DNA of 64,000 nt from JANRLF01 sp033762815 (GTDB taxonomy: Bacteria; Bacteroidota; Bacteroidia; Chitinophagales; CAIOSU01). The notes beneath the pieces are model-generated. The model saw only the letters and a program-made list of their open reading frames with translations. It ran no database searches and had not been told where the DNA came from. The stretch lies in assembly GCA_033762815.1 (NCBI GenBank), contig JANRLF010000008.1:124001-188000 (forward strand), given 5' to 3'. The position numbers were made by a program, and so were the translations under genes. This document shows positions 63,011 to 64,000 of the stretch, piece by piece; within the stretch, counting starts at the first letter, position 1; every line of letters begins with the position of its first letter.

Positions 63011-63035
63011 AAAACCCGCCATTACAGCGGGTTTT
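63011..63035 (-). terminator. Terminator downstream of tRNA-Pro
   Basis: A 9-bp stem (AAAACCCGC / GCGGGTTTT) with a 7-base loop starts 5 bases past the tRNA. Both strands have T-runs, so it can act bidirectionally. Confidence 0.85.
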
Positions 63036-63039
63036 TTTG

Positions 63040-63115
63040 TCGGGGCGACTGGATTCGAACCAGCGACCACACGCCCCCCAGACGTGTACTCTAAACCGGG
63101 CTGAGCTACGCCCCG
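63040..63115 (-). tRNA. tRNA-Pro (anticodon GGG)
   Basis: 76 nucleotides. Acceptor stem CGGGGCG / CGCCCCG is perfect; D arm GCTC-GAGT, anticodon stem CACGT / GCGTG with loop CTGGGGG, T arm GCTGG-TTCGAAT-CCAGT. Anticodon GGG reads proline CCC/CCU codons. The 3' CCA is not encoded. It lies between the PhoD-like gene and the YncE-like gene, all on the minus strand. Confidence 0.97.
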
Positions 63116-63125
63116 AAATGGGTGG

Positions 63126-63133
63126 CAAATATA
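63126..63133 (-). promoter_or_regulatory. -7 promoter element for tRNA-Pro
   Basis: The minus strand reads TATATTTG, matching TAnnTTTG, ending 10 bases before the tRNA 5' end; that puts the start site within a few bases of the tRNA. Confidence 0.55.
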
Positions 63134-63157
63134 CTAAACTTTCCAGTTTGATACCCG

Positions 63158-64000
63158 CTATTGTACAAAATAAAAATAGCCAGGAATGATGCCGCTAGCA
63201 AAGGTATCAATAGGTTGCAGCGTAGGTAGTTGGTAAACGTATACCTTGCCCCGCTGGTTGTAATCAATAGCATCGGCCGCATACAAGCGTCCTCCATCAG
63301 GAGACAAGCCCAACGTGTAAAACAACCTACCACTGGCATTGATTATAGGAACGGAAGGCAATACATTGTCAGCAATGTTGAGCGAATAAATATGCTGGTC
63401 GAAATAATACAAGCGTTGGCCGTCAGGAGCGATATTGAGGTCGGTAGGTGCTGCACCCATTGGAAAAGTTTGGCTCCATTCAACGGATTGCGTACTAGGG
63501 TCAATACGGCTTAAAGTTGGTGCGATGGACTGTAAGTTATCGCCCGCGCTTAATACCCATAGTTTTCCCAAGGTATCGCTCACCATGCTGCTGGGCGATT
63601 TGGGCACTGGCACCGAACCAATTTTCTGGTCGGTATTGGGGTCAATTATTTCTATTCGGCTGCTGTCATAGTTCACTACCCATGCTTTGCCATTGGCTAG
63701 GAGTATATCCTCAGTCCAACCTGAGCAAGCTATTTCGCCTACTTTGCTTTGGGTAGCTAAATCGAGTATATGGATTTTATCGGCATAGATATCGGTTACA
63801 TAAGCTTTGCTGGAGGAAACCGGCAATAAATACCGTGGAGACAAAAGCCCAGTAATGGTAGCCACACTTTTGAAATCACTCAAATTGACCACTTCTATTT
63901 TGGAAGAATTGTTGACCACCAAATAGCCCTTGCCATTGATAACTGCCATGGACTGTGCCACGTCGCCCAATGGACGGTTGTTTACCGCTTCAAAAAGGTC
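63158..64000 (-). CDS. YncE-like beta-propeller protein (5' end missing)
   Basis: About 281 codons are visible and the frame stays open to the right edge of the window (codons reading DLFEAVNNRPLGDVAQSM enter from outside), so the N-terminus is missing. Repeats of about 45 residues carry propeller signatures: KIEVVNLSDFKSVATI, KIHILDLATQSKVGEI, RIEIIDPNTDQKIGSV, LNIAPDGQRLYYFD, LGLSPDGGRLYAAD. The YncE family folds as a seven-blade propeller; members are exported and have been linked to surface binding or metal uptake, but function is open. Confidence 0.85.
   Translation of the reverse strand, partial: DLFEAVNNRPLGDVAQSMAVINGKGYLVVNNSSKIEVVNLSDFKSVATITGLLSPRYLLPVSSSKAYVTDIYADKIHILDLATQSKVGEIACSGWTEDILLANGKAWVVNYDSSRIEIIDPNTDQKIGSVPVPKSPSSMVSDTLGKLWVLSAGDNLQSIAPTLSRIDPSTQSVEWSQTFPMGAAPTDLNIAPDGQRLYYFDQHIYSLNIADNVLPSVPIINASGRLFYTLGLSPDGGRLYAADAIDYNQRGKVYVYQLPTLQPIDTFASGIIPGYFYFVQ

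Overview
The window is chromosomal DNA of a Bacteroidota bacterium, most likely a free-living, gliding or surface-colonising member of the Chitinophagales/Sphingobacteriales/Cytophagales type. The sequence evidence is: five proteins with type IX secretion (T9SS) C-terminal sorting domains (four type A, one CHU_C/type B), a PID-CTERM-like small protein, a fused SecDF, class-specific promoters of the TTTG / TAnnTTTG kind, an eIF1/SUI1-like protein, and a mevalonate pathway with a class II HMG-CoA reductase and a GYDIA-type GHMP kinase. It is gene-dense, has one tRNA (Pro, GGG), no rRNA, no CRISPR array and no recognisable IS or prophage.

Layout. 1-9.3 kb: housekeeping (end of a 7TM sensor-like protein, SUI1, saccharopine dehydrogenase-like enzyme, an ATP-dependent DNA ligase overlapping its partner exonuclease, DoxX, RluA-type pseudouridine synthase, SecDF). 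9.4-21.3 kb: surface-protein region: an LVIVD-repeat T9SS protein, a tiny Pro-rich PID-CTERM-like protein and a 2011-residue T9SS protein on the minus strand, divergent from a 1225-residue SprB/Ig-repeat CHU_C protein on the plus strand. 21.3-32.5 kb: membrane proteins (YihY, a small 4-TM protein, a sterol desaturase-family enzyme), a CNT nucleoside transporter, a GH31 glycosidase carrying the sulfoquinovosidase signature residues, a methionine aminotransferase/omega-amidase pair, mannose-1-phosphate guanylyltransferase and RecQ. 32.5-39 kb: mevalonate locus in two minus-strand blocks (decarboxylase + mevalonate kinase; HMG-CoA reductase + GYDIA kinase) separated by a plus-strand TM2 / DUF2752 / DUF4870 / M48 peptidase membrane cluster.

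39-43 kb is the repeat-rich accessory stretch: an 11-bp tandem repeat, interspersed AT-rich word repeats, a T9SS M14 carboxypeptidase, and a DUF559 (Vsr-fold) endonuclease gene bracketed by two copies of a nested palindromic element. The DUF559 plus palindrome unit is my best candidate for an undescribed system, by analogy with REP sequences and their RAYT transposases. 43-47.6 kb: rimP-nusA-infB with a well-formed promoter and a terminator-like hairpin directly before rimP. 47.7-64 kb: a DnaJ-domain protein, UvrD/PcrA helicase, a solenoid-like secreted protein, a beta-propeller + unknown membrane protein pair, two convergent L,D-transpeptidases, a PAS histidine kinase/response regulator pair, ComF, a phosphatidylserine decarboxylase-like protein whose expected active-site Asp reads Asn, a T9SS PhoD phosphatase, tRNA-Pro, and the end of a YncE-like beta-propeller.

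Limits: all family names come from reading motifs by eye; no database search was run. Both edge genes are partial.
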